Origin: Croceibacterium segetis
Lineage (GTDB): Bacteria > Pseudomonadota > Alphaproteobacteria > Sphingomonadales > Sphingomonadaceae
Direction: 5' to 3'
Assembly (NCBI RefSeq): GCF_011320115.1
Contig: NZ_JAANOZ010000008.1
Coordinates: 1 to 64,000 of the forward strand
DNA length: 64,000 bases
Shown: positions 56,097 to 64,000 of the stretch, in pieces
Position numbering within the stretch: the first letter of the stretch is position 1
Layout: every line of letters begins with the position of its first letter
Notes under the pieces: generated by a model
Told to the model about the DNA's origin: nothing
The model's database searches: none
The model's input: only the letters and a program-made list of their open reading frames with translations
Position numbers and translations under genes: made by a program

Positions 56097-57373
56097 TCGG
56101 GCAGCCTCGCTTTCTCGAAACCTTGCCAGCAATCGTCGTAATCCCCTTGAAGTTCGGGTAGTTCCATTGCGGCTCGGGTCGGGCGGATCACCCAGCGGCT
56201 TTCGAACATGAAGGCGAGCGTATCGTCCAGCTTGACCGGCTTGAGCTCGGCACCGGATGCCCGGCGATGCGTCTCGGCGTCGGGCCCATGGCCGTTCATC
56301 TGGTTGTGCAGGCTCGCGCCACCGGGCTCGAAGCCGCCGCCTTCCTTGGCGTCGTAGGCGCCGCGGACCAGCCCCATGAATTCGCTCATCACGTTGCGGT
56401 GGAACCACGGCGGGCGGAAAGTGTCCTCGGCCACCATCCAGCGGGGGGGGAAGATCACGAAGTCGCAGTTGGCGGTGCCGGGGATTTCGCTCGGACTGGT
56501 GAGCACGGTGAAGATCGACGGGTCAGGATGGTCGAAGCTGATCGTGCCGACAGTGTTGAAACGGGCGAGATCATAGCGATACGGCGCCGAGTTGCCGTGC
56601 CAGGCGACGACGTCGAACGGCGAATGGTCGAGCGCGGTGCGCCACAAGGCGCCCTGGAACTTCTGGACGATTTCGTGCTCGCCCTCGACGTCCTCGAACC
56701 ACGCGACCGGCGTTTCGAAGTCGCGCGGATTGGCGAGGCCGTTCGAGCCGATCGGACCGAGATCGGGCAGCTGGAACGGCGCGCCGTAGTTCTCGCAGAC
56801 GTAGCCGCGGCTCGGGCCTTCGAGCGCGACTGAAAAACGCAGGCCGCGCGGGATGAGCGCGATATGGCCCGGCGGCACGTCCATCCGGCCGAGTTCGGTC
56901 GTAATATGCAGCGCGCCCTGCTGGGGCACGATCAGCAATTCGCCGTCGCTGTTCTGAAACACACGGCGCCCCATGGAACGGCTGGCGGCGTAGAGGTGCA
57001 CGGCGACTCCCGAGCCGGTGCCGACATCGCCGTTGCCGCCGTAAGTGATCAGGCCTTCGAGCCAATCACCCTCGGCTGGGGGAAGCGGATCCCAGCGCAG
57101 GCGGTTGGGGCTCACGGGATCGGTGAACGGCGCGCTCGCGAGCACCTCGAAGCGGGCCAGCGGCTCGTATGGAGCGTGCTCGGCCATCGGCCGCAGGCGG
57201 TAGAGCCAGCTGCGCCGGTTGTGCGCGCGCGGCGCGGTAAAGGCGGTGCTTGAGAACTGCTCGGCATAGAGCCCGAACGTCGGCACCTGCGGGCTGTTGC
57301 GCCCGACCGGCAACGCGCCCGCGACAGCCTCGCTGGCGAAGTGATTGCCGAACCCGGTATGATAGTTAGACAT
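56093..57373 (-). CDS. hmgA: Homogentisate 1,2-dioxygenase
   Basis: Fe(II) dioxygenase of 426 residues opening homogentisate to maleylacetoacetate. It has [23 protein letters not shown] at the N-terminus; [12 protein letters not shown] carries the His and Glu iron ligands and [12 protein letters not shown] the last His. First gene of hmgA-fahA-maiA. A run of eight G (56443-56450) encodes Pro-Pro in FPPRWM, a possible slippage site. Phenylacetate- or tyrosine-derived homogentisate is the substrate; hppD is not in the window. Confidence 0.95.
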   Translation of the reverse strand: MSNYHTGFGNHFASEAVAGALPVGRNSPQVPTFGLYAEQFSSTAFTAPRAHNRRSWLYRLRPMAEHAPYEPLARFEVLASAPFTDPVSPNRLRWDPLPPAEGDWLEGLITYGGNGDVGTGSGVAVHLYAASRSMGRRVFQNSDGELLIVPQQGALHITTELGRMDVPPGHIALIPRGLRFSVALEGPSRGYVCENYGAPFQLPDLGPIGSNGLANPRDFETPVAWFEDVEGEHEIVQKFQGALWRTALDHSPFDVVAWHGNSAPYRYDLARFNTVGTISFDHPDPSIFTVLTSPSEIPGTANCDFVIFPPRWMVAEDTFRPPWFHRNVMSEFMGLVRGAYDAKEGGGFEPGGASLHNQMNGHGPDAETHRRASGAELKPVKLDDTLAFMFESRWVIRPTRAAMELPELQGDYDDCWQGFEKARLPE

Positions 57374-57417
57374 GAAACTATCTCCTGGGTCCCCGATATG
57401 GGGCTTGAGACCTCAAA

Positions 57418-58752
57418 TCAATGCAGGACTGCGGGCTCCGTCTGGCGCAGCGCGGCAACTTTCCCTGCCGAAAGCGCGAACACCCACAGCACCAGGTAGC
57501 ACGCTGCCGGCACCAGGAACGCGGCGATGTAGCCCGCCCGGTCGGCCACCGCGCCGATCACCAGCGGCAGGAACGCCCCGCCGACGATCGCGGTGCACAA
57601 CAGGCCTGAGGTTGCCTCCGCGCTGGCCGAGGAGCGGTCGAGAGTGAGGGTGAAGATCACCGGGAACATGATCGAGTTGAACAGCCCGATGGCGAGGGCG
57701 ACGAAGCCAGCGCTGACCCCGCCGAAAGCGAACACGTAGAGGCACATCGCGCAGGCGACGGCGGTGAAGAAGGCGAGCAGCCGCGGCGCCTCGTAGCGCG
57801 CGAGCAGCGCGGAACCGACCGCGCGGCCGACCATCGCCCCGCCCCAGTAGAACGCCACCGCCTTGCCGGCTTCCTGCAAGCTGACGCCGGAGATCCCGTC
57901 GCTGCCCATCGCGTGGCTCAGCAGCGGCACTGTGAACGGCAGGTCCGACTGGCCCCAAATGCCGTTGGAATTGAGGAACAGCGCCATCTGGCTGCCGATC
58001 GAGACCTCGGCACCGACGTAAAGGAAGATCGCCACCCCGCCGAACAGCGCCCACCTCGAGGAGAAGGCCTCCGCGATGAGGGCGACGAACCCCTTGCCCG
58101 ACGCCGGCTGCGGCGCGGCGTCCGCGACCGTTTTGCGGCTGAGCCAGAAGAACACCAGCAGCAGGATCAGCAGGCCGCAGATCCAGAAATAGGCACGGTC
58201 GATCCCGGCGAGCGCGGCGGCGCGCACCGCGGGGTTAAGCGCCGCGCCTTCCTTGACCTCAACGCCCTTGAGGAACAGCACCGCGCCGAGGAACGGGCCG
58301 ATGAAGGTGCCGAAGCTGTTGAAAGTCTGCGACAGGGTCAGGCGGAAGTGGCTGCCCCTGGGATCACCGAGCGCCGCGGCGAGGGGGTTGGCGGCGACTT
58401 GCAGCACGGTGATTCCGCTCGCCAGCACGAACAATCCGACGAGGACCAGCGTGTAGCTGGCGATGTTGGCCGCGCCGAGCATGATCAGGCAGGCGACCAC
58501 CATCATCATCAGCGCGACGAGGATCGAAGGTACCGGCTTGAGCCTGGCGATCAGCGCGGCTGCCGGGAAAGAGATCACTCCGTAGGCGATGAAGAACGCG
58601 AACGTGGAGAGCTGGGCCTGGACGTTGGTGAGGACGAACACGCCTTTCACCGAGGCCACCAGCGGGTCGATCAGCGAGGTGATAAACCCCCAGGCGAAGA
58701 ACAGCGTCGTCACCGCAATGAACGCCGCGCGCACCGTTGCCTTGTTTTGCAT
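57418..58752 (-). CDS. FucP/GluP-like MFS sugar transporter
   Basis: Twelve-helix MFS protein of 444 residues of the fucose/glucose-galactose porter group. It shows FFAWGFITSLIDPLVASVKGVF, LQVAANPLAAALGDP, SQTFNSFGTFIGPFLGAVLF and the long periplasmic/central loops of this family, with WGGAMVGRAVGSALL later. It starts 1.4 kb upstream of hmgA, with its stop 44 bp before the hmgA start on the same strand. No sugar-metabolism gene lies next to it, so the substrate is open. Confidence 0.9.
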   Translation of the reverse strand: MQNKATVRAAFIAVTTLFFAWGFITSLIDPLVASVKGVFVLTNVQAQLSTFAFFIAYGVISFPAAALIARLKPVPSILVALMMMVVACLIMLGAANIASYTLVLVGLFVLASGITVLQVAANPLAAALGDPRGSHFRLTLSQTFNSFGTFIGPFLGAVLFLKGVEVKEGAALNPAVRAAALAGIDRAYFWICGLLILLLVFFWLSRKTVADAAPQPASGKGFVALIAEAFSSRWALFGGVAIFLYVGAEVSIGSQMALFLNSNGIWGQSDLPFTVPLLSHAMGSDGISGVSLQEAGKAVAFYWGGAMVGRAVGSALLARYEAPRLLAFFTAVACAMCLYVFAFGGVSAGFVALAIGLFNSIMFPVIFTLTLDRSSASAEATSGLLCTAIVGGAFLPLVIGAVADRAGYIAAFLVPAACYLVLWVFALSAGKVAALRQTEPAVLH

Positions 58753-58852
58753 CGATCCTCCCAGTCCCCGTTTTCACGGGCTTAGCCGTGGCGGCGAGCG
58801 AACGCACGGCGGAAATTGCCTTTTCCCCACGGATGCGCAAAGCCCTTCGCGG

Positions 58853-59698
58853 ATGAGCGGACTTCTCCCCACTGGCGACCACGCGGCGCTGATGCGCGCG
58901 GCGCGAGGCGAGGCCGCGCTGTGTACGATCGTCGGCATCGACGGCAGCTTTTCGCGCCGGATCGGCACCCAGCTCGCTGTGGCGGCAGACGGGAGCCGCG
59001 TGGGCGACATGGCCGACAAGTGCCTTGACGACGAGCTGGCCAGCCAGGCGCTGGCGGCCATGGCCGAGGGCGGGGCGCGGATGCTGCGCTATGGCCAGGG
59101 CTCGCCGTTCGTCGACTTTCGCCTGCCGTGCGGCTCGGGGCTCGACATCTGGATCGATCCGGCGCCCGATCTCGCCGAGCTGCGGCGCTGCGTGGCGGAG
59201 CTGCAGGCGCGCCGCGAGGCGGTCCTGCCGCTCGGCGGCGGGATGCTGCGCGAGCGGCGTTACATCCCGCGCTTGCGGATCGTGCTGCTCGGAGCGGGTG
59301 CCGAAAGCTCTGCGCTCGTGCGACTGGCGACGACGCAGGGTGTCGAGGTCGAGTGGCGCGAGGCGGGGGAGGGGCTCTCGCTCGGACGGCCGCCGCAGAA
59401 CCTCGCCGCCGACGCGTGGACCGCGGTGTTGCTGTTGTTTCACGACCATGAGTGGGAGCACGCGCTGCTCGACTGGGCGCTCGGTACGCCGGCGTTCTAC
59501 ATCGGCGCACAAGGCGGCGCACCGGCGCGCGAGGAGCGGCGCGCGCGGCTGCGCGCGGCTGGCCATGGCGAGGACGATCTGGCGCGGATCAACAGCCCTG
59601 TCGGCCTGATTCCCGCGGCACGCGACCCGGCGGTGCTCGCGCTGTCGGTGCTCGCCGAGGTGGTCGGCGCCTACGAAGCGCTGCACCCGCACCGGTGA
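58853..59698 (+). CDS. xdhC: XdhC-family molybdenum-enzyme maturation protein
   Basis: Cytoplasmic factor of about 281 residues that binds molybdenum cofactor, supports its sulfuration and hands it to xanthine-oxidase-family enzymes. The N-terminal XdhC/CoxI part has CTIVGIDGSFSRRIGTQLAV; the C-terminal Rossmann part has RIVLLGAGAESSALVRLA and VLLLFHDHEWEHALL, ending with INSPVGLIPAARDPAVLALSVLAEVV. The stop overlaps the GTG of mocA (GTGA). Confidence 0.9.
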   Translation: MSGLLPTGDHAALMRAARGEAALCTIVGIDGSFSRRIGTQLAVAADGSRVGDMADKCLDDELASQALAAMAEGGARMLRYGQGSPFVDFRLPCGSGLDIWIDPAPDLAELRRCVAELQARREAVLPLGGGMLRERRYIPRLRIVLLGAGAESSALVRLATTQGVEVEWREAGEGLSLGRPPQNLAADAWTAVLLLFHDHEWEHALLDWALGTPAFYIGAQGGAPAREERRARLRAAGHGEDDLARINSPVGLIPAARDPAVLALSVLAEVVGAYEALHPHR

Positions 59699-60255
59699 GC
59701 CTGGCGATCGCCCTGCTCGCCGCGGGCGGCGCGACGCGCTTCGGTGGCGGCAAGCTCGATGCACAGTGCGCGGGCAAGCCGCTCGGGCAATGGGCGCTCG
59801 ATACCGCGCTGGCGCTGCCGCACGAGCGACTGACGGTGGTGGTCGGCGATCCGGTGCCGGCGTTTGCGCGCGGCTGCGAATTGCTGGTCAATGAGCGCGC
59901 AGGCGAGGGGCTCGGCACTTCGGCAGCGCTGGCCGCACGATGGGCGGCGGGTAGCGATGCGCTGCTGATCATGCTCGCCGACATGCCGCTGGTCTCGGCA
60001 GAGACGCTGCGACAGCTTGCCGCCGCTGACGAACCGGCGGCCGTGGCCTACCCGGGCAACAAACCCGGCGTGCCCGCATGCTTCCCGGCGGCGTTGTTCC
60101 CGGCGCTCGCAGCCCTCAGGGGCGACAGCGGCGCGGCGCAAGTGCTGCGCAGCCTCGCCGGCGTCACCCTGACCGAAACGTCCCCGCAGGAATTGCGCGA
60201 CGTCGACCGGTCCGAGGACCTGGCCGACGTCGAGGCGCTCCTGCGCGCGCGCTAG
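59695..60255 (+). CDS. mocA: Molybdenum cofactor nucleotidyltransferase (MocA/MobA-like)
   Basis: NTP transferase of 186 residues. The nucleotide motif LLAAGGATRFGGGKL is at the N-terminus, LLIMLADMPLVSAETL carries the metal Asp, and a C-terminal NKPGVPACFP segment is as in MocA. It likely makes molybdopterin cytosine dinucleotide for the adjacent hydroxylase. It starts at GTG overlapping xdhC and ends 4 bp inside the convergent large-subunit gene. Confidence 0.85.
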   Translation: MSLAIALLAAGGATRFGGGKLDAQCAGKPLGQWALDTALALPHERLTVVVGDPVPAFARGCELLVNERAGEGLGTSAALAARWAAGSDALLIMLADMPLVSAETLRQLAAADEPAAVAYPGNKPGVPACFPAALFPALAALRGDSGAAQVLRSLAGVTLTETSPQELRDVDRSEDLADVEALLRAR

Positions 60256-62483
60256 GCGGTCGCCAGCAGCTTCTTGTCGATCGGCAGGCTGCGGATGCGC
60301 TTTCCGGTGGCGGCGAACACCGCATTGGTCACCGCCGGGATCACCGGGGGCAAGGCCGGTTCGCCGAGCCCGGTCGGGGCGTTGTCGCTCGGCACGAACT
60401 CCACGTAGATCTGCGGCGCGACCGGCATCCGCGGGATCGCGTAGTTGTGGAAGTTCGAGTTGGTTACCGCGCCCTTGTCGAGCTCAACCGCCAGCGACAA
60501 GGCCTGACCGATGCCGTCGATCGCCGCGCCCTGAACCTGGTTGAGCGCGCCGAAGGGGTTGATGATCGTGCTGCCGACGTCGCCGGCGATCCACACGTTG
60601 TGGACGGTAACCAGGCCAGCCTTGCTGACGCTGACCTCGGCGACCTCGGCGAAGTGGCCGAGGTGGCTGTAGTAGTAACCGAAGCCCAGCGCATGGCCTT
60701 GCGGCAGGCTGGCATGGCCCCAGTCGGACATTGCCACGGCCTTTTTGATCACGCTCCGCATGCGGCCAGGGTCGAAGCCCGGCTGCTTGCCGAAGAAGCC
60801 CTGTTGCGCCGGCTCCGCCTCGGCTCCGTCGACCAGCGCCAGCAGCAGCGTCGGCAAGTCGGTGCCGGCCTCGTGCGCCACTTCGTCGAGGAACGACTGG
60901 AACACGAAGCTGAGGGCGTTCGAGGTCGGCGCGCGCAAGGCACCCATCGGCACCGCGGTCTTCATCTTGCTCTGGCCGTAGGAGGCATTGGGGACGAACG
61001 CGTAGGGGAAATGGTCCTTCGGCATCGTCGCCGGGTTGAACCCGCCGGCCCCCGGCAAGTCGAAGGTCACGAAATGATCCTCGATCGCCGTCAGCTTTCC
61101 CTTGTCGTCGAGCGCCGCGCGCAGGCGGTGCCAGCCAGCCGGGCGATAGTGATCGCCGCGGACGTCGTCCTCGCGGGTCCAGATCAGCTGGACCGGAGTG
61201 TCGGGCTTGGCCTTCGCGATCGCCGCCGCCTGGTGCATGAAATCGTTGATCAGCCGCCGGCCGAAGCCGCCGCCCGAACGGGTAATGTGGACGACCACCT
61301 TGTCCTCGGGGAGCCCAAGCATCTTGGCGACGGACTGCTGGCCGCCGTTCGGCGTCTGGGTCGGCGCCCACATCTCCATCGTGCCGGTCTTCGAATGCCA
61401 CTGCGCAGTGCAGTTCATCGGCTCCATCGGCACGTGGGCGAGGAACGGATAGTGATATTCTGCGTCCACCACCTTGGCCGCCGAAGCGAAGGCGGCAGCG
61501 GTGTCGCCCTTTTTGTTGAGGCTTTCCGCCGGCTTGCCGCTGGCCATGAAGGCGCGCGCCTGCTCGTCATAGCCCCTGGTCGAATGGCTCGCCCACTCGC
61601 CGTTGTCCCACTGGACGCCAAGCTTGCTGCGGGCCTTGTTGGCGAGCCACCAGTTCTTGGCGATCACCGCCACGCCGTCGACGAGCTGCTCGGGGCCTCC
61701 GCTGCCCGGGATGGCGATCACGTCGATCACCCCCGGTTCGGCCTTGGCGGCCGCGAGGTTGGCCGAGAGGTACTTCGCGCCGAATACCGGGGCGCGCTCG
61801 TAAGCGGCATAGACCATGCCCGGAAGCTGGGTGTCGACGCCGTAGATCGGCTCGCCATGGATGATTTTCGGGCTATCGATGCCGCCGATCTTGCGACCGA
61901 TGATGTGGAAGTCCTTCGGATCCTTGAGCGCGACCTTGCCCGGGTCCGGCACGGCCGAAGCCGCTGCGTCGGTAGCGAGCTCGCCGTAGGTCAGAGTCTT
62001 GCCGTTGGCGGGATTGGTAACCACGCCCTTCGACGTGGTCAGCGAGGAGGCGGTCACGCCCCAACGCTTCGCGGCGGCCTCGAGCAGCATGGCCCGGCCG
62101 GCCGCGCCGACCTGGCGCATCGGAATCCAGTTCATCGGCGTGGCGAAGCTGCCGCCGGCGAGCTGGGGCCCGTATTTCCTGGAGTCGGAATCGCCCTGCA
62201 CGATCGCGACCTTATCCCAGTCGGCGTCGAGTTCCTCGGCGATCAGCATCGGCAGCATCGTCTTGATGCCCTGACCGATTTCCGGGTTCTTGCCGACGAT
62301 GGTGATCGCGCCGTCGGGCGCGATGGTCACGAAGGCGTTGAGCGGCGCGGCCTGGGCCGAGCCGGTGGCGGCGCGGGCGATGCCGGGGATCGTCGCGGAG
62401 AGCATGAGCCCGCCGCCGGCGAGCACGCTCGCCTTGAGCAGCGTGCGGCGCGATACCTGCATGGTTTCAGCGAGCTCAGACAT
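60252..62483 (-). CDS. Molybdenum hydroxylase large subunit, isoquinoline 1-oxidoreductase beta type
   Basis: Molybdopterin-binding subunit of 743 residues of the xanthine-dehydrogenase family. A twin-arginine signal, SRRTLLKASVLAGGGLMLSA, sends it to the periplasm with its cofactor. The body has GGGFGRRL, MGALRAPTSNALSFVFQSFLDE and the catalytic Glu in APTGLGEPALPPVIPAVTNA. It should hydroxylate an aldehyde or N-heterocycle; the actual substrate is unknown. It overlaps the Fe-S subunit gene by 8 bp. Confidence 0.9.
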   Translation of the reverse strand: MSELAETMQVSRRTLLKASVLAGGGLMLSATIPGIARAATGSAQAAPLNAFVTIAPDGAITIVGKNPEIGQGIKTMLPMLIAEELDADWDKVAIVQGDSDSRKYGPQLAGGSFATPMNWIPMRQVGAAGRAMLLEAAAKRWGVTASSLTTSKGVVTNPANGKTLTYGELATDAAASAVPDPGKVALKDPKDFHIIGRKIGGIDSPKIIHGEPIYGVDTQLPGMVYAAYERAPVFGAKYLSANLAAAKAEPGVIDVIAIPGSGGPEQLVDGVAVIAKNWWLANKARSKLGVQWDNGEWASHSTRGYDEQARAFMASGKPAESLNKKGDTAAAFASAAKVVDAEYHYPFLAHVPMEPMNCTAQWHSKTGTMEMWAPTQTPNGGQQSVAKMLGLPEDKVVVHITRSGGGFGRRLINDFMHQAAAIAKAKPDTPVQLIWTREDDVRGDHYRPAGWHRLRAALDDKGKLTAIEDHFVTFDLPGAGGFNPATMPKDHFPYAFVPNASYGQSKMKTAVPMGALRAPTSNALSFVFQSFLDEVAHEAGTDLPTLLLALVDGAEAEPAQQGFFGKQPGFDPGRMRSVIKKAVAMSDWGHASLPQGHALGFGYYYSHLGHFAEVAEVSVSKAGLVTVHNVWIAGDVGSTIINPFGALNQVQGAAIDGIGQALSLAVELDKGAVTNSNFHNYAIPRMPVAPQIYVEFVPSDNAPTGLGEPALPPVIPAVTNAVFAATGKRIRSLPIDKKLLATA

Positions 62484-62946
62484 CGGCGGTGGCTCCTTCC
62501 TTGGCGGCGATCTGGATCGCCTCGCGGATGCGGCCGTAGCAGGCGCAACGGCAGATGTTGCCCTGCATGGCGCTGTCCACCTCGGCTTGGCTGGGGTTCG
62601 GATTCTTTGCCAGCAAGGCGCTCGCGGTCATCAGCTGCCCGGCCTGGCAATAGCCGCACTGCATGACGTCGACGTCGAGCCAGGCTTTCTGCAACGCCCT
62701 GCCGAGCGGCGTTTCGCCCAGATGCTCGATGGTCGAGATCTTCTTGCCGGCGAGCGAACCAACCGGCGCCGAGCAGCTGCGCGTCGCCACCCCGTCGACA
62801 TGCACCGTGCAGGCGCCGCACAGGCCCATGCCGCAACCGAACTTGGTGCCTACCATGCCGAGCTCGTTCCTGAGCGCCCACAGCAGGGGCATGTCGTCGG
62901 GCACGTCGAGCGTTCGCGTCTCGCCGTTGATGGTCAGCGTGGCCAT
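62476..62946 (-). CDS. Molybdenum hydroxylase [2Fe-2S] subunit, isoquinoline 1-oxidoreductase alpha type
   Basis: Iron-sulfur subunit of 156 residues. The plant-type cluster motif is KFGCGMGLCGACTVHVDG with a distal Cys in ATRSC, and the second cluster is QCGYCQAGQ with CRCACY. It carries no signal and is probably exported with its Tat-bearing partner. GGAGGA precedes ATG 62946, which lies 13 bp inside the end of the kinase gene. Confidence 0.92.
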   Translation of the reverse strand: MATLTINGETRTLDVPDDMPLLWALRNELGMVGTKFGCGMGLCGACTVHVDGVATRSCSAPVGSLAGKKISTIEHLGETPLGRALQKAWLDVDVMQCGYCQAGQLMTASALLAKNPNPSQAEVDSAMQGNICRCACYGRIREAIQIAAKEGATADV

Positions 62947-63845
62947 GAGAATCCTCCGGAAGTCCGGACAAAGTCTACACGGATCAGGGCTTGGTGGAAA
63001 CCCCGCGTTGGCCGCTGGTCGCGGTCGATTTCGACGAGGATGTCCGCGCGCCCCGGCATTTCGGCGAACATCCATTCGGTCAGCCGCTGGTAATGGGCCA
63101 GAAAGCGCTCGAGCGCGGCGTCATCCATCACCGCCGGCCCTGCACCGAGCTTGTGTTCCTGCAGTCGCCGATGGGCGCGCACGGCCGCGAAATCGGGTAC
63201 CTTGAGCATGATCAGCAGGTCGATCCGTGCGAACAGCTCGGCGTAGTCGGTGGCGAGGCGGCGATTGACCTCGAGGCGCCAGGTTCCATCGGCATCTTCG
63301 GTTCGCTCGAGCTCGTTAACCGGCTCTCGCAAGTCGGCCGCGGGCTGCGGCGCGGCACCGACGCACCAGCCTTCGAACAGGACGACCTGAATCGGCCCTT
63401 TGACAGGCCGCCTTTCAGGCGCGCGGTCGTCCGCCGCCTTGTCGAAAATCGGCAGGTCGGCGTCCTTTCCGGCGACCAGCCGGTCGAGGATCGCCATGCC
63501 GAGCTCGACGTCGTGCGTGCCGGGCACGCCGCGCGTGGCGAAGAGCGGATGACGATCTGCGGCGGCTTTGTGCCGCTCCGCGCGCGTCAGGTAGAGATCG
63601 TCGAGCGAAAGCCTGACGCCGACCTGGTTGTGCTCGACCAGCAGCACTTCGAGGAACTTGCACAGAGTGGACTTGCCCGAGCCCTGGGCGCCGTTGATGC
63701 CGACGATCAGCGGCTTGCCCCCGGGACTTTCGGCGTAGCGCTCGGCGATGTCCTCGCTGAGCGGGCGCCAGTACTTGTCGGCGATCTCGCGGTAGTCGGC
63801 CGGCAGTCCTTCCGCCTCAATCAAGCGTTCGATCGCGCTGCTCAT
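62934..63845 (-). CDS. P-loop kinase, probable D-glycerate 3-kinase
   Basis: Cytoplasmic kinase of 303 residues of the PRK/uridine-kinase-like group that includes plant-type glycerate 3-kinase and yeast YGR205w. It has VGINGAQGSGKSTLCKFL (Walker A at about 50-58), SLDDLYLTRAERHKAA, RGVPGTHDVELG, VLFEGWCVGA and RRLQEHKL. It overlaps the upstream 2-hydroxyacid dehydrogenase by ATGA; a reductase making glycerate followed by a glycerate kinase is a coherent pair. Other small substrates remain possible. Confidence 0.82.
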   Translation of the reverse strand: MSSAIERLIEAEGLPADYREIADKYWRPLSEDIAERYAESPGGKPLIVGINGAQGSGKSTLCKFLEVLLVEHNQVGVRLSLDDLYLTRAERHKAAADRHPLFATRGVPGTHDVELGMAILDRLVAGKDADLPIFDKAADDRAPERRPVKGPIQVVLFEGWCVGAAPQPAADLREPVNELERTEDADGTWRLEVNRRLATDYAELFARIDLLIMLKVPDFAAVRAHRRLQEHKLGAGPAVMDDAALERFLAHYQRLTEWMFAEMPGRADILVEIDRDQRPTRGFHQALIRVDFVRTSGGFSWPR

Positions 63846-64000
63846 GCGACGCGATCGGGGAGGGGGCGGCCCTCGGCCCAGGCGACGACGTTGGCCAGCG
63901 CGCGTTCGCCCATAGCGATGCGGGTCTCGCGGGTGGCGCTGCCGAGGTGCGGCAGGAGCACGACGTTTTCGAGGTCGAGCAACTCCTCGGGCACCTGCGG
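63842..64000 (-). CDS. D-isomer-specific 2-hydroxyacid dehydrogenase, C-terminal part (cut by window edge)
   Basis: The last 52 codons of a gene entering from the right. They read PEELLDLENVVLLPHLGSATRETRIAMGERALANVVAWAEG, with the catalytic His in LLPHLGSAT, as in glyoxylate/hydroxypyruvate reductases. The stop overlaps the kinase ATG by four bases. The N-terminal NAD-binding part is outside the window. Confidence 0.88.
   Translation of the reverse strand, partial: PQVPEELLDLENVVLLPHLGSATRETRIAMGERALANVVAWAEGRPLPDRVA

Overview
The window looks like a chromosomal segment of a GC-rich alphaproteobacterium of the order Sphingomonadales (Sphingomonas/Novosphingobium type). The case rests on gene content: two very large TonB-dependent receptors, protocatechuate 4,5-cleavage (LigAB), a lignostilbene dioxygenase, a heme-PAS FixL with FixJ, and a palindromic repeat whose translation begins MLKQVQHDE, which is familiar from sphingomonad genomes. 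No phage, insertion sequence, CRISPR array, rRNA or tRNA was seen. Genes are packed tightly, with many ATGA/GTGA stop-start overlaps, and no stretch over 300 bases lacks a gene.

Layout. (a) 1-13.2 kb is a carbohydrate-type uptake locus: a TonB receptor, three canonical flavin-dependent tryptophan-halogenase-like enzymes plus one degenerate copy, a cupin_8/JmjC-like oxygenase, a sugar-porter MFS protein and a TorF-like porin. The same 13-bp LacI-type operator lies before the receptor and before the MFS gene. (b) 13.2-16.4 kb is a MarR-controlled aromatic aldehyde dehydrogenase plus pobA, feeding 4-hydroxybenzoate into protocatechuate. (c) 16.4-27.5 kb mixes propionyl-CoA degradation (pccB, epimerase, mutase, pccA) with biotin synthesis (bioB, bioF, bioD, bioA). 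Small membrane-protein genes and two inverted palindromic repeats are interspersed. pccB carries a one-base insertion, and a small membrane gene nearby appears frameshifted too. (d) 27.5-34.4 kb has a VUT/YhhQ transporter, a CNT nucleoside transporter, a TonB receptor behind a Pho-box-like element and a 5'-nucleotidase lipoprotein, which together read as nucleotide/phosphate scavenging.

(e) 34.4-53.7 kb is an oxygen-response region: fixL and fixJ (divergent), an L,D-transpeptidase, a universal stress protein with a quinone reductase, hemN, the cco operon (N-O-Q-P-G-H-I-S plus a small Cys-rich protein), OmpW and an Fe-S type Fnr. Six copies of a quasi-palindromic motif (CCGTANATTTCC-like) lie upstream of five of these units (two at one gene), which suggests a shared regulator, probably FixJ. 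ligAB and a lignostilbene dioxygenase sit inside this region and connect by chemistry to the vdh/pobA unit. (f) 53.8-64 kb has a Thr-rich lipoprotein, the homogentisate pathway (hmgA-fahA-maiA), a FucP-like MFS transporter, XdhC and MocA maturation factors convergent with a two-subunit Tat-exported molybdenum hydroxylase, a glycerate-kinase-like protein and the end of a 2-hydroxyacid dehydrogenase cut by the window edge.
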